Counted from the first letter of the stretch, positions 47,363 to 61,538 are shown. The stretch: 64,000 bases of DNA from Hydractinia symbiolongicarpus (GCF_029227915.1 NC_079884.1:7316001-7380000); one strand, 5' to 3'. Numbers and translations: made by a program. The notes: a model not told the origin generated them from the letters alone.

Positions 47363-47749
47363 TTTACAGATGTTATCTTTTGATTGTCTTTCTTTATGTT
47401 TCCACATGTTGAGACGAATATATCATTACGTTTTCTAGACATGTATAAATCTTAAACAAACCAAAGATTTTACATAGCTACAAACGTAGCCACATGAAGC
47501 CAGGCAGCTTTTATTTTTTATTTTTTGAAAGTCTTTATTTTTTTAGTATGTTATTATTTTTTATTTATTTTGGAGTTGTGGTTATCTAGCTAGCTCTTTA
47601 TCTTGCTCTGGCACAGATATGAAAGTTACAAAATGTTTAACAAAATTCTTATATCAATAATTCCTATGCTGAAATCAGTTAGCTGGAAAATGTAATGACA
47701 GGCTGTTTGCTATGTTTTAATTTAAACCAAAGTTGTGATAAAATTTTCT

Positions 47750-49775
47750 AAGAAGGATATTACTCCTAGGCGCTCACCCCGGTGTTACGATTAATTCTTG
47801 AACTTTCACGGGAACTTATTTTGCGAAATAAAGTTTTTTTGTCTATCAGTTTTCGCTATGACGGGGTAACAACAAGTTGTAAACTGTGTTTTTTATCCTC
47901 TAGAGTTACGAGAAAGTTATTTTTTTTAAAAAAATTATAAAACATGAAACATTATAATGCTATGTGCGTTTCACTCGATTTACGACATTCATTCTGTGTT
48001 GCTTCGAGTTATAGGAAAGAGTTTAATGTTGTTTACTTTATTTTAAAGGTTGGTGTTGGAATTTATGTTCTTGATTCAACTGTACTGGATACAAGGTCGA
48101 CAAAATCAAAACATGTATTTTGTTCTTTTTCTGTTATAATAGCCGTCGTCTATTCGTGCGTCAAAACCGACTTGTGTTAACCATGCACGATCAGGATCGG
48201 AGTTTTATATAAATGACCAATCAGAAACTAAAGCTCTTTATATTCCTTAGCAACGATTTTTACGTTCCCTTAATATCGGTCCGAAACTTGTCAAGCAGAT
48301 TGAACCAACTCATTGCTGAAGAAAGAAAATTTTCTTAACTGTTTGCTGTATTTTCTTCTATATGTTTTTACATGCTAAGATAAATATATTGTCACCCTTT
48401 TTTAGCTATGCACAAATTTTAAACGCATTATTTTTAGGTTTTTAGGCTAGGAACGAAGATTTTGAAGGCTAGATAGTTAGAGCCTTATTTATTACTATTC
48501 TGAATAATGTAAGAGTTTTTTATCGTAGCCAACATTTATTTTGGTGTTGAGGCTCTTGCCATTTATATATCTTTGGCTAAAAAGTGAAAGTATAAAAATG
48601 CACTTTGGCTACAACAATATTCTTAAGCAATAATTTTTATACTAAATGCAGTTACCTAGGTAGCTGTATATTCTATTATTTTTCTGCAAACTTTTTCTGC
48701 AAATGAAATGGCGGAGCGACTGTTTTAGCCGGACGGGTAACGACATGCAGTTTTCTGTGTTTTTATTTAAAGCGAAGTTGCAATGAAGATTTTTAGAAAA
48801 TGGTAAGACGCCTATACGCCTGTTTAACTATGTTTAACTTACTAAGCACTTAGCCCAGTGTTAACAACAGATTGTTTTTTTGGAAAAGGCTGTTACGCCT
48901 ATATGCATGTGAAATGTGCCCACCGTGGCAATTATTGTTTCAACTTTCTCGGTAATCACCTCTGTACGGATGTGCAACACTGTTTACGTGGACTAACCGC
49001 TCAGCCCTGTGTTAGCAATGGACTGTTTATTGTATTTTTATTTATACAGAGTCTACGAGAAAGTCTTTTTCAAAAGAGTATTATACCTATATGCCTGTAC
49101 TAAGCGGCAGCCCGGTGTCACGATTAACTCTTTGAACTTTTAAAAAAACTTATTCCACAAAAAAAAAAATATTAACCGATTGTTTTTGCTATGACAACGG
49201 TTTGTAATCACTATTTATATTTCAGCTATTGTTGAGGGAACGTTATTTTATGAAAAATATGTTACAGTTCCGATACTATAATGGTGTATTCGCTTCACTT
49301 GATTTACGACATACTGTATATCAGTACTAAAGCCCTTCACCTGATTGTGTGCAACAGTTTACGACTACTATTAATTGTTCCACCGGTGTGTTCAAAGCTG
49401 TTTACCTGTACTAGGCGTTCAACCTGGTTGCACAAATAATCTTGAGTTTACGCCGAAACTTATTCTGCGAAGTATAATAATATTGGCCGATTGTTTTTGT
49501 TATGACGGAGTAAAAACGGTTTGTAGAACTCTGTTTTTATTTCAGCTATTGTTGGGGGAAAGTTATTTTTAAAAAAATATGTTACAGCCGCAACACTGCA
49601 ATGGTGTATGCGCTGCACTTGATTTACGACATACTGCATACCCGACTAAAGTGCTTCACTTGTTTGTGTGACACAGTGTACGGCTCTTATCAAGCGCTCC
49701 ACAGAGTGTTTAACGTCGGGTCACACCTTGACTTGCGGCTTACCCCGGCGTTTCGACGCAGGATTTTCCGGCTAG
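47750..49775. repeat. Tandem and diverged copies of the 17-kb repeat, ending in a Helitron-like terminus
   Basis: At least four copies of a block with GCTATGACGG..TAACAA, AACTGTGTTTTTAT, GTTACAG and ACTTGATTTACGACATACTG words. The last two are head to tail with a period near 310 bp (about 49262-49570 and 49577-49760). The stretch ends TTTTCCGGCTAG at 49775, which looks like a Helitron 3' end, directly abutting the TC start of the next Helitron. No coding sequence. Confidence 0.7.
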
Positions 49776-49915
49776 TCTATATTATTATATCTGTCTGTCC
49801 GTCTTTCTGTCTGTCACGCAAAATGGTAGCTTAGCCGCGCAAGTAGCGAGACGCACGCAATGTGGTATAAAAAGGACAGGTGAGCCCGTGTATCTTTCCA
49901 CAAGAAAACGGCTAG
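49776..49915 (+). mobile_element. Second short Helitron, head-to-tail with the repeat array
   Basis: Starts TCTATATTATTATATC, shares GTCACGCAAAATGGTAGCTTAG with the Helitron at 43098, and ends CGGCTAG before T. The terminal hairpin is decayed (CCCGTGTATCTTTCCAC). It begins immediately after another CTAG terminus. Confidence 0.78.
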
Positions 49916-49919
49916 TACT

Positions 49920-51250
49920 CATCAAATATCCCATCTGCGATGAAGTGCTTTTTTATTTTACTGTTGATTATATTGCATGTTAATGATCGCAACACCGACA
50001 AGAGTCCCGATGGTGATATCAAGACACTGTAATGGAGTGAGTTCCGGCAAAGTGTGTAGAAAGTAAGACTTTCAAAATCAAGAATCGTGTACTACGCTAA
50101 CACAGTCAGCACCCTTCGTCTTATTGTATCTAATGACATTGAGCTGATTCCTTGGCCTACAACATCGAAAAAATAGGTCCAAATTTCCTTCTTGTGATAA
50201 AACTTTTAGATCTAACAGTAGAAGAATATCTTGTTCAGTCTGTCATGATTCGGTGCATTTGAGCTTGCTGGTTTTAAAACATTCATACGTTTACAACTTC
50301 CGAGTAGACACGCATTCCTCTGACGACATGACATGGTCACACTTCTGTCTGTTCAGTTGTCTTTAAGAATCGTCGTGATTTGAACTTATGAACCATTGCA
50401 TTTTTTATTTCATAGCACATATCCTCCTCCACTTCGTTGGTAAATCTCCGTAAAACGTAACATGGATAGATCCAGTATTATCATACATCACAGTTTTACG
50501 ATCTTTCAAATTTTTATCATTATGAGTAGCACTTTCTATTTCGGACATGTTTGCAACAACTCCTTTCAAATGAACTCATTTTATAGAGAGCGCATTTGTT
50601 AAGAATATCACTAATGGATTTGAAGGTATATTCCAGACTTGTTTTGTCAAACTTTAGTTCATTTTTTCTGACAGATGAATAGCCTGTTACAAGAATATCT
50701 TCATTGGAAAATTTAAATTTTTTTCATCACATACTCAGATGAATTTTCTTGAATGATTTTCAACAGTTAACGTTTTTCGGGACTGAAACATACAGCCTGG
50801 CGAACATCTTCTGCATGAAAAGTGAAATCAAAATACCTTCTCTTGTTCTTCGAGGTTTTGATGGGTGATAGCCCATTGTTTTAACCACTAACAGTAGACG
50901 CTTCTAAAGAAAAGGAATTTACGTTTAGGGGCAATGTTTCGGCAGCAGAGAGGAAGTCCAGACTATTTTGCTGTTTATACAACGTGTCACCTTGCTCCAA
51001 TTTATATTCTAAGTCGTTGCATGTCCATCGACTTACTGCTTTGAGCGTTGAAAAGCATATATTGAAGAGAGATATGCAAGAGCATTGTATTACCCTAGTA
51101 TTTCCAAACTTTTCGTGACCCTGGTGAAATGATGCCTTAATACATTTCATAATTGAATAAGACCTGGATTTAACTCTATGTCGCCAGAAGCAAACAGTAA
51201 GATTTTTAGCAAAGTATGACAAAAGATATAAAAGAGAAGGCATGTTCGCA
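49920..51250 (-). pseudogene. Relic of Helitron-type coding sequence (OB-fold and protease-like parts)
   Basis: Minus strand. 51243-50881 is an open frame of 120 codons containing KASFHQGHEKFG, IQCSCISLFNICFS and KLEQGDTLYKQ. These words resemble a cysteine-protease-like domain (C76/OTU-type) found next to Helitron helicases in animals. Further downstream (about 50530-50340), two frames joined by a frameshift carry DRKTVMYDNTGSIHVTFYGD and CYEIKNAMVHKFKSRRFLKT, typical of the RPA-like OB-fold proteins of Helitrons. The Rep/helicase part is not seen. Frames are broken, so it is a dead fragment. Family recognition is from memory of motif shape. Confidence 0.5.
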
Positions 51251-51837
51251 GCAACAGTGACATATGAATGCCAAGCAGAACTTCAAATAACAGGCAGTAG
51301 AATATATAAAACGTGTAATAATTAACTTACTTTACACACTGCACACAATCCTGGCAGATGCTTTGAAAGTCAGAAAATTCAAGATTGCTCGAGATTTGTG
51401 CAGAGCTTTTAAAAAACGTCTCTGAATAATCAGGCAATTATGGGTTAAAGAATGAGAAAATTCGCTATCGTGCGACGGTACTTAAAAAATGTCTTTTACA
51501 CCCGAACCAACTGCGTGTATGACGCGCATAGTAATAGGTACAGAATACTGAAAATATCAGGAGAGTTGTTAAAACTAAGCGGACATAGAATCTTGCACGC
51601 CGCTCATTTTAAAAACTGTGTGTTCCACAGTTAACAATTGAGCTTTTATCGATTGAAGTTCGTGAAAGAAACAAGAAGAGTCCTTATTTAGTTGTATTTT
51701 TCTATCAACTAAATCTGGTGGAATCGAATAAGCAGGATTGACACATTGCTGTATAAAATTTATGTCAAAAGGAGTGCAATAATAATTACTGCTGGTGACT
51801 TTACCATTGACTTGTTAAATAATAACAAAGATTCATC

Positions 51838-53970
51838 GTGTAGATATAAAGACATTCTTCTTCTTATTCCCTTTGTCAGCCACGAGAAAATTAAAAACTT
51901 TAATTGATTACAAAAGCAGTAACATATCCAAAAAACAATTTAACTTTTACTAAACGAAAAACAAATACATAGAATTTGAAGACCTTCCTTCAAACTTAAT
52001 TTACAGCTTTGATGATCCCAACAATCAAATTGATATCTTCAACCATTTGTTATGCGATTGCATCAACAATCATACACCTCTTCAAAACTAAGCTAACACG
52101 ATCAATATCACCCTGAATAAATGATCTACGAATCATCTCTTTGCATCGAGAGTCTGAGACGCTCCATATCCAATCGAACCAAAGTAAGTGTAAATCATAC
52201 CAGGAATCCAAAACATTTAAGACATGTATTAAAATACAAAAGGACCTTTTCTTCGTAAATCACTCTCATCGAAACATTCAAGTGTGGAATACAGTACATA
52301 AGATATTTAATCATCATAATGAATGACTAACATATGAACACTCTGATCTCAATAAGTGCTTTAGCACCCTAACTGCAGGTCTTACGAATAGCGAAAATAG
52401 CAGCACTGTTGTTCCTATTCATTGAGACTTCACCATGTAACAATGACGTGTCTTTCTCCCACAATATACGAACTATCACGATGTTAGAAAAGTCATTTTG
52501 GGTTTGAAGAATGATTATTTGACTGAAAAAGTTCTCATACCAGCAAATACTTGAAGTCAGTTGTGGAATAATATCACATCTCCACCTGTGAACATCATAA
52601 ACACTTCCATTAACTCAAATTGTGTTCCAGATGCATGGAGAGTAGCTATATCTAAGACACACCATCCTGTCAATATATCAGATTACCGATCAATCTCCGT
52701 ACTTCTGATTTTATCAAAGATGTTTGAATGTTTATTTATATACCAATAATGTGATAACATCGAAAACCGAGCGATCTATAAACCGAACACAGTCGGGTTA
52801 TCAGAAAGACCATTCAATTCTATTATTAAAACTCAGAGACCATATCCAGAAAGGTTTGAACAAAAGTGACTGTTTTAATTGACTATTTAAAGGCATCAGA
52901 CACGGTCAATCACGAGACATTATTACGAAAGTTGGGTCAGATAAAATATTTATGAAAAATGCAATTAAGTTGATACATACCCATTTATCAGATCGAAAAC
53001 AATTCGTCCAAGTGGATCATCGCATATATGATATTTCAGCATTTTTATTTAACGTATTATAAGGAGGCATTCTGGGGCTTATGTTTTTCAATTTATTATA
53101 GATTTGGTCCAAAATATGGTATGCAAGTCCATACAATATGCTAATAATACAACTCTGTACAATTATTGCAAAAATTTTAATTTGAAAAGTTGCGCACAAA
53201 GGTTATAAAATGATTTGTAAAACCTTTCCGAATGGTCAAATCAGCAAGATCTTTTCTTATTAACTTCAACTAAAATGATGCTATTCTCATTTTCTTCCTT
53301 GGGTCGACCACACCATCTTTATCGAACAACTGAATATAATGTGCAACATAACGAGTCTATGATAGAACGTGGAACAACGACCGTAATTTTAGGTTTGCAT
53401 TTCGATTAAATTTTAACCTGGAAAGAACATATCAGAAAGACTACGCAATTATCGCACTGTATGTTGAGAATATTGAAACAATGGAAACGCTTCACACCAT
53501 TATATGTAAGGAAAACCTTGGCTGAAAGTCTAGTATTGTCGAAATTGAACTTTAATAACGTTGTTTATGGTCAAATTACAAATTAACTTGATAATCAAAT
53601 GGAAAGAGTTCAAAATGTTGCTGCTTTCTATGTCACTAGGCGTTACGTGACTTTAAATAATGTCATCGATCTGGTTTGGTTACCTGCGCAAGAAAATATT
53701 GACTGTTCTACTGTAAAACTGGCACATCATGCAATAAATATTGGAAAAGTTATTTAACTTTACAAATGAAAAGAAAAACTAGAAGCTCACGAGCAGAAAA
53801 CATAACGAAACTGAAACTCGGTACAAAGAACATATTCGCCGATCAAGCTACAATCTTCAAGAATTATCTAAATAATATTAGAACATGGAGATATTTTCGA
53901 TGTTTTTGTAAAGAAGAAAATATCTTAGAGACAAATAAATCACTTTCAAAATGTTTAACGAATCAATAGT
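51838..53970 (+). mobile_element. Degenerate non-LTR retrotransposon RT region
   Basis: Plus-strand fragments in changing frames: DLPSNLIYSFDDPNNQIDIF (about 51980-52045), VPDAWRVAISKTHHPVNISD (about 52620-52685, the usual PKxxHPxxxxxYRPIS block), FLFNVL.GGILGLMFFNLL (about 53040-53100, the G-x-L-G-P block with changes) and ERVQNVAAFYVTRRY (about 53600-53650, the C-terminal RT-linked block). Several in-frame stops and changed key residues show that it is long dead. The catalytic YxDD box is not recognisable. Confidence 0.8.
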
Positions 53971-56900
53971 CTTTATGCAACGTATATATAGAATGTCTGG
54001 TATATAATTATTTTGCTCTCAGTGATGTTGGTTTATTTCCTATTTCTCGTCTCCCTTCTTTAACTTGAGGAATATCTCGATTTACTTTTTACAAGTTTGC
54101 ATTTCTTTTCTTTTTTTTTAACTACTTTCCAAATTTTTTATATTATTCCGTTATCACGTGTCCATGATTGTATTTTCAGTATATATATATACTATAATTT
54201 TTACTTTATTTTAACCTTCATGTTTAGGGGGGAGAACCATTTCCTGGAATACTGCAAACCAATTTTATAGTTAATAACAATATAACTAATAATAACGTAA
54301 AGTTATTTAAAATCGCAGCTCGATTTGCTAAAAAAGTTTATGGATCGATGTCATTTATCTGTGATGAAACAAAGAACTGCACTGTTGTCAAGGTGATGTT
54401 TTGATACTTTTTGTTGTTTCCACGAATTCAATTATATTTTCTTAGAACTCTGTCAAACAACCAACTAGTAAGAATTTTATGACATTCAGTCAGTGACAAT
54501 TTCTGAGGCATTTCGGACATTAAAATTCGCTTATTCAGGAATTTCAGCAATTCTTACTTAAAGGCATCTATAAATTCAGAATGATGTAGTTATTTGGTGA
54601 TAATTACGAACAAAGCTGTTGTTGTTAACTTTTTTAATCGCAACGGTGGTCAGTGCATCGAATGAAGGTAAAACATAAAAAAACAGCTGTTTCCAAATTA
54701 GGTTATGTTTGTGGAATTTTAAGATGATTCTACGACAAAGTGTTTGTATTCCATCGGCAAATCAGATCAAAAATCTCATAATAGGTTGCCACCTCGAAAA
54801 ATCTTTTGAAACAATGTGCTAAGATGTGATTTAAGGAAAACAGGCTTTTAACGTTGTTACCTTTTTGCAATGAAATCATGAAGTATTTATCATAGACACG
54901 CGATTAAAAATTCTACGATAGAATGAAACAGAAATCAGTCCGAGAGAAGAAACGCTGGAGACGGAAAGCGAGACTATTTCTATTCTTGATAGGCATATTC
55001 AAACTCGTTAGTGTCCAATATGGAGGATGGTGGCAAAAGACTGCCATATCTTAATACAACTCTTATTGTAAACTCTGGCATGCTTTTCGTTGGTGATTTT
55101 GTGTGACGTCTTTAATCGATAAACAGTTGTTGCGATATCATCGACACAACTGGTTTTAATGTCCATAAATTGACTCTCAAGATATTGACTTGGAGCTAGT
55201 GGCATTTTTTGAGTTCTTGTAATTTTATTTTGTTAATATTTTTTAAAACTCTTGCAGATGGTATTGGGTATAGAAGTAATTGAATAAAATTCATTTTATG
55301 GCTAACTGGGTCATTTTCTTTTTATTTTCTTTCCTTTGTGTTCGCGTTCTATTCTTTTAAATCTTCTCAAAATATTGCCCATCGATGTTTTCGATGGAAT
55401 CCTAAGCTCTAGACGGTTGCAAATTGCTGCTCGTGTTAGATTGCAATAAGCGCATGACAATTTACTATTTCTTTTTATACTTAAAAAAAAGCAAAAGTGG
55501 CATCAGAAAGTTTAAATTCATAAAAGAATTGAAACCAATTATTTTAATTCTTTTTCTGCTAGGATTTTTGAAATTCCTTACCTGGAATTTTAAAAAAAGC
55601 TTAAAGGGGTTTTAAACGGCTATTGTTTTTCAACTTTAAAGTTTTAAACAAAGGTCGAGGTTGCACCGGTAAAGAAGCTTATCAGGACTGAGAACAAACA
55701 CAACATCAAATGACTGAAAAGTTCCATATATGTACAAAACGTTGTGTTACATTAATTCTTCTAGCCAGACAGCAATAACTCTTTCAGATGTTTCTGGAAC
55801 GTTAAGAATATAAAATCAGTTTCTACATTGATTTTTTAAAGGTAAGTTTTGTAGAACGAGAGGTTGGTTGCCACGATGAAGTAACGTTTCTTTTCTTGTT
55901 TATTCCAATAACTTCGCTGCAGATTTTGATAGGATTTGTCTTTCCTTCCAAAGATAAGTATCGCTAGAATCATATATGAGGTTATAGCGGCTGTACGATA
56001 TGTATAAGCCGTTCTTTTCCTCATTGTAGCGTATTCTTGAGCATTCACATTGCGTCAAAATTCAAATGAAATTCGAAATACATAAAGGAAGAACCATGGA
56101 ATTACGGCTGTGTTTTTCAGTGTGTTTTGAACCCTTTGTGATTCTCTTATTTTGTTGTTAATGGAAATAAGGCTAAATTCTTTTCAACATTAAAGTCTGC
56201 TTCTCTAAAATGTTTTGATGATTTTTTAGCCACAAGCCGCTATTCACCCACCTCATGAATTGTAAAAACTCGATGATACTGTGGAAGCCAAAAAACGAGT
56301 ACGTTCCAACACTCATTCCGACGTCCAAAAACAAACAACACAAAACAAATTGAAAAGGTATTGGCAACTAATTGGAAGCAATTTTCCGTGTTTTTAACTA
56401 CACGAAACATATACTTTCCCAATCTAAAAGCAGAACAGATAAACGTTAGAGATTAGGGATAAAAATAAGAAACAAAAGTTAAAACTAATAATAGATTCTT
56501 TTATCGTTTGTTATTATGTTTGTTACATTTCGAAAGTAACGTTTCATAAAAGATGCATTACTTTCTAAATTATAAACGAAAAACTTGGAATTTAATACAA
56601 ATTCTAAGAAAATTGAAATTTTGATTTTAAGAGTATATAAATCTGTTCTTTCTTTGTTGGGATCGCCAGCTTACAACTCATAAATATTAAGTAGTGAAAA
56701 TTACCTTTCCTAACTTTTTTTACATTTAAGGTGTTTCAATATTATAATTTGGTATTCTATAATTCCTGTTTCTATCCCTTATCTTTGTTTTAGCTTGAAA
56801 TACAACATAGAAGGACTCTTGAAGGATTTTCATTACGCGTGCAAGTCTATCAATCTCCTTTTCTAAAATTACTCTAAAGGTGAACCGTCTAAAAGGATGC

Positions 56901-57590
56901 TAAGATCAATTTCCGTACGTGGAGATATCACCGTCGGTCACCTTTTAGGACGAATATCTCTGTACTATCAATACACGTATCTTGTCTGTGCCTGCGCAAA
57001 ATTTTCGATCTTTCTTAAATTTATTGAAGAATCTACGGGTTCGAATAATTTGAAAGTCCCAATATCTCAATACGCCAATTCAAATACGAATCCCGCATTG
57101 CGAGTCTTTCGTTCAATGAATACAGCCCGATACTCCAGCTTCAGCAGTATGTTGACTATTTCAGCAACACAGGGTAAAGTCAGGCTGTGTGTTGATTTAA
57201 AACGAAGTTATGTGTATGTGATTAATTTAGGAAATTCCTTCTGCAAAATAAAATGATTGAGTGATTGTTGTAGCTGGACGCAATAACAGAAGCTTCTGCT
57301 TTTAATTAAACCGGTTGCAAGTAAGTCATTATTGAAAAAACACATAATGCGGTAAAGGGCGCATTTCTATAATCACGCCGCATAAATATACGACAGAGTT
57401 TATCTTTACTACGCTTTCAACCTGCTGACATTCAAAATTAATTTTTAAACTTAAATAAATTGTAATTTAACTTCTAAAGAGATTCTTCAAGTTATAAAAA
57501 ATATGACATCGGGATGAAGAAAAAAATATTTTGACATGTTTAAACTAAATACATGTTTTTTTCCATATGCAAAAATAACAATAAAAAACG
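53971..57590. other. No gene recognised
   Basis: Short frames only. A 119-codon plus-strand frame at 56897-57256 and a 65-codon minus-strand frame at 55205-55008 have no recognisable domain or convincing splice support. Confidence 0.4.
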
Positions 57591-58595
57591 TTACAATATG
57601 TTTGTCATTTGCTTTCTCAGTTGCAAATAACCATACATTTTCTGCAGCAATACTTCAAAGTTCTTGAAGACCATATATATTTGATCATCATATGACAGTT
57701 TTCTCTCACATGGTGACTTTAATGGAAAGGTATACAACTGTATTTTGTCAGCTTTTGCCAAACCTTGGATACCTTTGTTTCCAGATTTCCCAAAATGCTA
57801 AATCATGGAAAATATATTAAATTTATTGAAACCCAGAAATTTATTAATTTTAATAAAACAGAGAAGACTTATGTTCCAACAACTTCTCACCTCAATGGCT
57901 CTATTCAGGTGTTTTATTGTTGTGTGAAAACATGGTGATAAGGCATTAACATCGATCTTAACAAAGCGTTTATTATTTTTTTCTTGCTTCCCGATGGTGG
58001 ATGTGGTAATAATGAAGCTTTGTAATATGGCTGTAAACTGATGCAATGATGTCGCAGTCTAGAGAAATATAAACGGAACGGACAAAGTGACATGTGTGAG
58101 AGAATGAATCTTAAGTACTTCTACATCTAAATTTGCCCACGCTTATTTAATAATTACTGGAAGAAAAACATTTAAAAAAACTTACGTCAATGCTTACAGA
58201 TGCATCATTAATGGGACATCTACTTTTATATTCGCATTCTCTTTTCGATATAATATTACCCTAAAATCAAAAACGTACATAGTGTTGGTGAAAAAATTTA
58301 ATAACAACAATAATTCTTTATTTTCATCTTACCATTTCGCAACGAATTGCTTTCACAAGTTCAGTGCAAGATTGTATGTTTTTTTGAATATTTCCGTACA
58401 ATTCATCAGAAGAAAGCTTTTTGTGCATAATTGCTTTCCTTCCCACAAACACTGGTTGTATCATCACGACGTAGGTAGTTAATCCTAAAATATAAGACAA
58501 GCTTTGGTCAAAACTGAATTGAAGCAGAAAAATGTAAATTTTTGATAAATCAATTAGGCATTACCTAAAATAACAGTAACAATGATTTTGTCCAT
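57591..58595 (-). CDS. Gene B: secreted six-cysteine, four-helix-cytokine-like protein
   Basis: Five exons: 58595-58565 (31 coding bases), 58484-58333, 58260-58186, 58058-57891 and 57797-57591, all GT-AG, phases 1-0-0-0, 210 residues. The signal peptide is MDKIIVTVILGLTTYVVMIQ. Cysteines are at 50, 59, 70, 76, 129 and 172. Predicted helix-like segments are DELYGNIQKNIQSCTELVKA (helix A, exon 2), LHQFTAILQSFIITTSTI (B) and FVKIDVNALSPCFHTTIKHL (C), both in exon 4, and DDQIYMVFKNFEVLLQKMYG (D, exon 5). The C3-C4 pair is ECEYKSRC (C-x5-C). Closest to gene C, with identical words DELYGNIQK, ISKR, SPCFH and LLQKMYG or FLQKMYG. It is transcribed away from C. The layout matches EPO, growth hormone, IL-6 and G-CSF genes. 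A cytokine-like ligand role is inferred, and no receptor gene is in the window. Confidence 0.9.
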
Positions 58596-58678
58596 TTTTT
58601 AACTCTCTGTCAATTAGAATCTTGTCTTCTGCCAGCAACTGGTAAGACGTGTGGTATAAACTTCACATTGAAGGGGTG

Positions 58679-58686
58679 TATTTATA
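58679..58686 (-). promoter_or_regulatory. TATA box of gene B
   Basis: CACTATAAATA on the minus strand, 84 bases upstream of the ATG. The same 11-base string occurs upstream of gene C at nearly the same distance. Confidence 0.72.
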
Positions 58687-61538
58687 GTGTCACATTTTGA
58701 GTTCATATAAACAAAATATGGTGTATTCTGAGAACTTTTGTGTTGTAGGTAGATGTGATACATTTTTATAATTTAGTTTCCCCTGTATAACCCTGCTGAG
58801 TGGGATTGTTTTCATTTTTTTTCATTTTCCTCTTTTTTGGTGATAAAAGCCATTGCTTAGAAATCAATTCAGTTTAATCCCTCTACGAAAAATCTTGCAC
58901 ACTTTTCACAGAAATTCCTTCTTGTATTTCCTGGGAAAATGCCCTGCCTCATTACATATATTTTGTTAATTGCTTTACTTAGTTTACAGAAAGCGGAAGA
59001 GAAATTACAAATTTTGAATTTACACTATAATGCACTTAATTAGTCAAGATTTAATGTTCTGCAACTTTCGTGATTTTACCTTCAAAAACATAAGTTCTGG
59101 CCGAGACATTGTTGTCCAGAACTCCACGAAATAACATGTAGTTCGTAAAAACTTAAAAATAAGTTAAGTTCGGTACATCTCAACAACAACAGAATGATGA
59201 TTTAAATAATCTTCGTAATAAAAAACTAAATTATGAGCGTTGGTATTTTGAAATATAATATAATATTAAGGTACAAACAACTGATATAAAAATGTTAGCA
59301 ATAATTCTAACGCATTTCAATTTTTCATGCAATGGTAAAAAACTCGAAAAAAACAAAATCAACGGCCGCAATGTGTGTCCAATTACTAGGATAAGCCTGC
59401 AATAACAAAATTAGTTTCCAAAATAAAACGCTTTGATTGTGTGACACATTCATGTCATATTGCATTCGTTTTCTTTAATTAGCTGTAAGTCAATTTACAA
59501 ACAATTGCGTTTATTGAAAAGTATAACCTACAGTAATACATTTTCTGATTTATTTTGTTTAAAATGTTGACATGCAACAATTTCTTCGAAAACAAAGAAA
59601 AGCTGATGAATTTCATGGGAAAATAAATTTATCCCACTCGAAAATAATTAAGGTCTGCAAATTCAAACTTTCGTCACAGTCCAAAAACAAAGAACTTAAT
59701 AATGTTGCTTAATACATGAGCAAGGGTTTTTTTCTACAGCATTTTAGGTTACTGCATTCGTAGGGAGGGGAAGAGTTATGTTGAATTTTCATTTAGAATT
59801 ATCCCATTCCCTGTTATTGTTTAATTTATCGTTCGCGTGTTACGTGTTTGATTTTCTACTGTCGTGTGTCATGTATGGTTTTGCAATTGTAATTAGTTGT
59901 ACTTTAAAGAAAATTAAAAATTGATTATTTCTATTATTTTAATAAAGTTATTGGAAGAATTGGATCGAGTTTTCATAATTCCAAAATATGAGTCAACAAT
60001 GCTACTCCATTTTATTGTTTTATTATCAAGTTAAACAAACGTTTGTGGTGCAACAGTCAGTGTTTTTGCGCATAAATGGCTCCTCAAATTAAGAGAAAAT
60101 ACTCCGCTCTCCACAAAAATTTCATCATAATAATTTACCCTAAATTGCCTCGATTTTTAAGAATATCTGGTGCATTAAAGAAACCCACAGTCACTGGCAC
60201 CGATAGCTTAATATTATATACCTTGTGGTGCATTTGTTTTATAACTTTAGAGATGATAAGCAGATATTAAAAGGTCTCTTGTAATGTTCGTCTTTATTTA
60301 GTGGGGTGTGTGAAATCTACCTTAGCGGAATATTTCTAACTGAATTTTATACTTAGCATCAGCGCAGCTTAAGAATTCTTAATTTGCTGCAAGCATTAAT
60401 ACGACAACTTTGACATGTTCTGCTTGTGAGAAAGGACTTTAAATTATGCAGTCTTGTTCCAATATTTTTTTGCTACGATTGCAGTTTTTAATTTTTTAAA
60501 AATTGCTTTATTATCTGCATTAGTTTCTTAATTTTTTTCTTATTTTTATTTAATGGAATAAAAAGTAAGAGATAAGATTTTAATTTATTTTTTGGATGTC
60601 TTTTCTTAGAATATTAAGGTAATATTCGGAAAAATGTATGCATACTGAATATCATACATATCTTTACATAATTGAATTTATATTGATTCTCATTGCGCTG
60701 TGTTCCGTTGCTTTTATTTTGCATATTGCCACTTTAAATCACGCGAATGTGAGTTAACTTCCACATAGTAGTAGCTACATCAGCAAACATCTTACATTTT
60801 ACTTCCCATGTCATACATAAGAATTGCAGTTGAAATCTTGCAGAGTTTTATTCAACTAATTTGGTTTTCATCATTTCATATTCTTCTTTGTTTTCCTGAC
60901 GAAATCTAGTGAAAATATATTTTTTTTAATTTTCACATAAGTTTATCTTGTTTGTTTAGTCTAATGTGGATATATCAACGTAACAAATACTACTATTTCT
61001 AATACAAGTTTAATTTTTGAGCTTCTGTGGCATATTGAAGAATTCTAGATGATAATATCCAAAAGAAAACCGAGGGCATGCATTACTTCTATCAATATAA
61101 GAAGTAGGGAGATCCTGAATCAGAATAAATGTAATAAAAATTGACTAAATACTGTTTGTCTTTCTTCCCTTCTTTGAACTTCCAATGTCACTTTTACTTT
61201 CTGTAAGGTAAAAAATAGAAACATTATAGGAAAATATAATTATTGGAGTTTTCTATCAACAATAACAACAACTAATTAACTCTTAAATACAGATTTCCTC
61301 TAAACACTACAAAGAAATCATCTCCACAGCGTATAAAGAGATTATTTCAAAAGGATTAGAAAGAATAGATACCTAAACAAACAAAAAACGTTTTTACAGA
61401 TAAGAAGAAAAGAAAAGTAAAAACGATGCATGACCATACCATAAAAATATTTTCTTTTTACTTATTGCAACCATCTAGTATGTCAGCATTCTTAGAAACA
61501 CTTCCAAAATAAATTCGGAGGAACTGAAACGGTAGCAC
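58687..61538. other. Divergent intergenic region between genes B and C
   Basis: No coding exon seen. This 2.9-kb region separates the two head-to-head TATA boxes and probably holds their shared or separate control elements. No repeat family recognised. Confidence 0.5.

Noticed and set aside
47104-47442. Minus-strand 112-codon frame opposite the membrane-protein exon candidate
   Set aside because: Highly basic with no domain. The plus strand has a more protein-like hydrophobic pattern.
56897-57256. Plus-strand 119-codon frame
   Set aside because: No recognisable motif, no splice signals, composition like random AT-rich translation.
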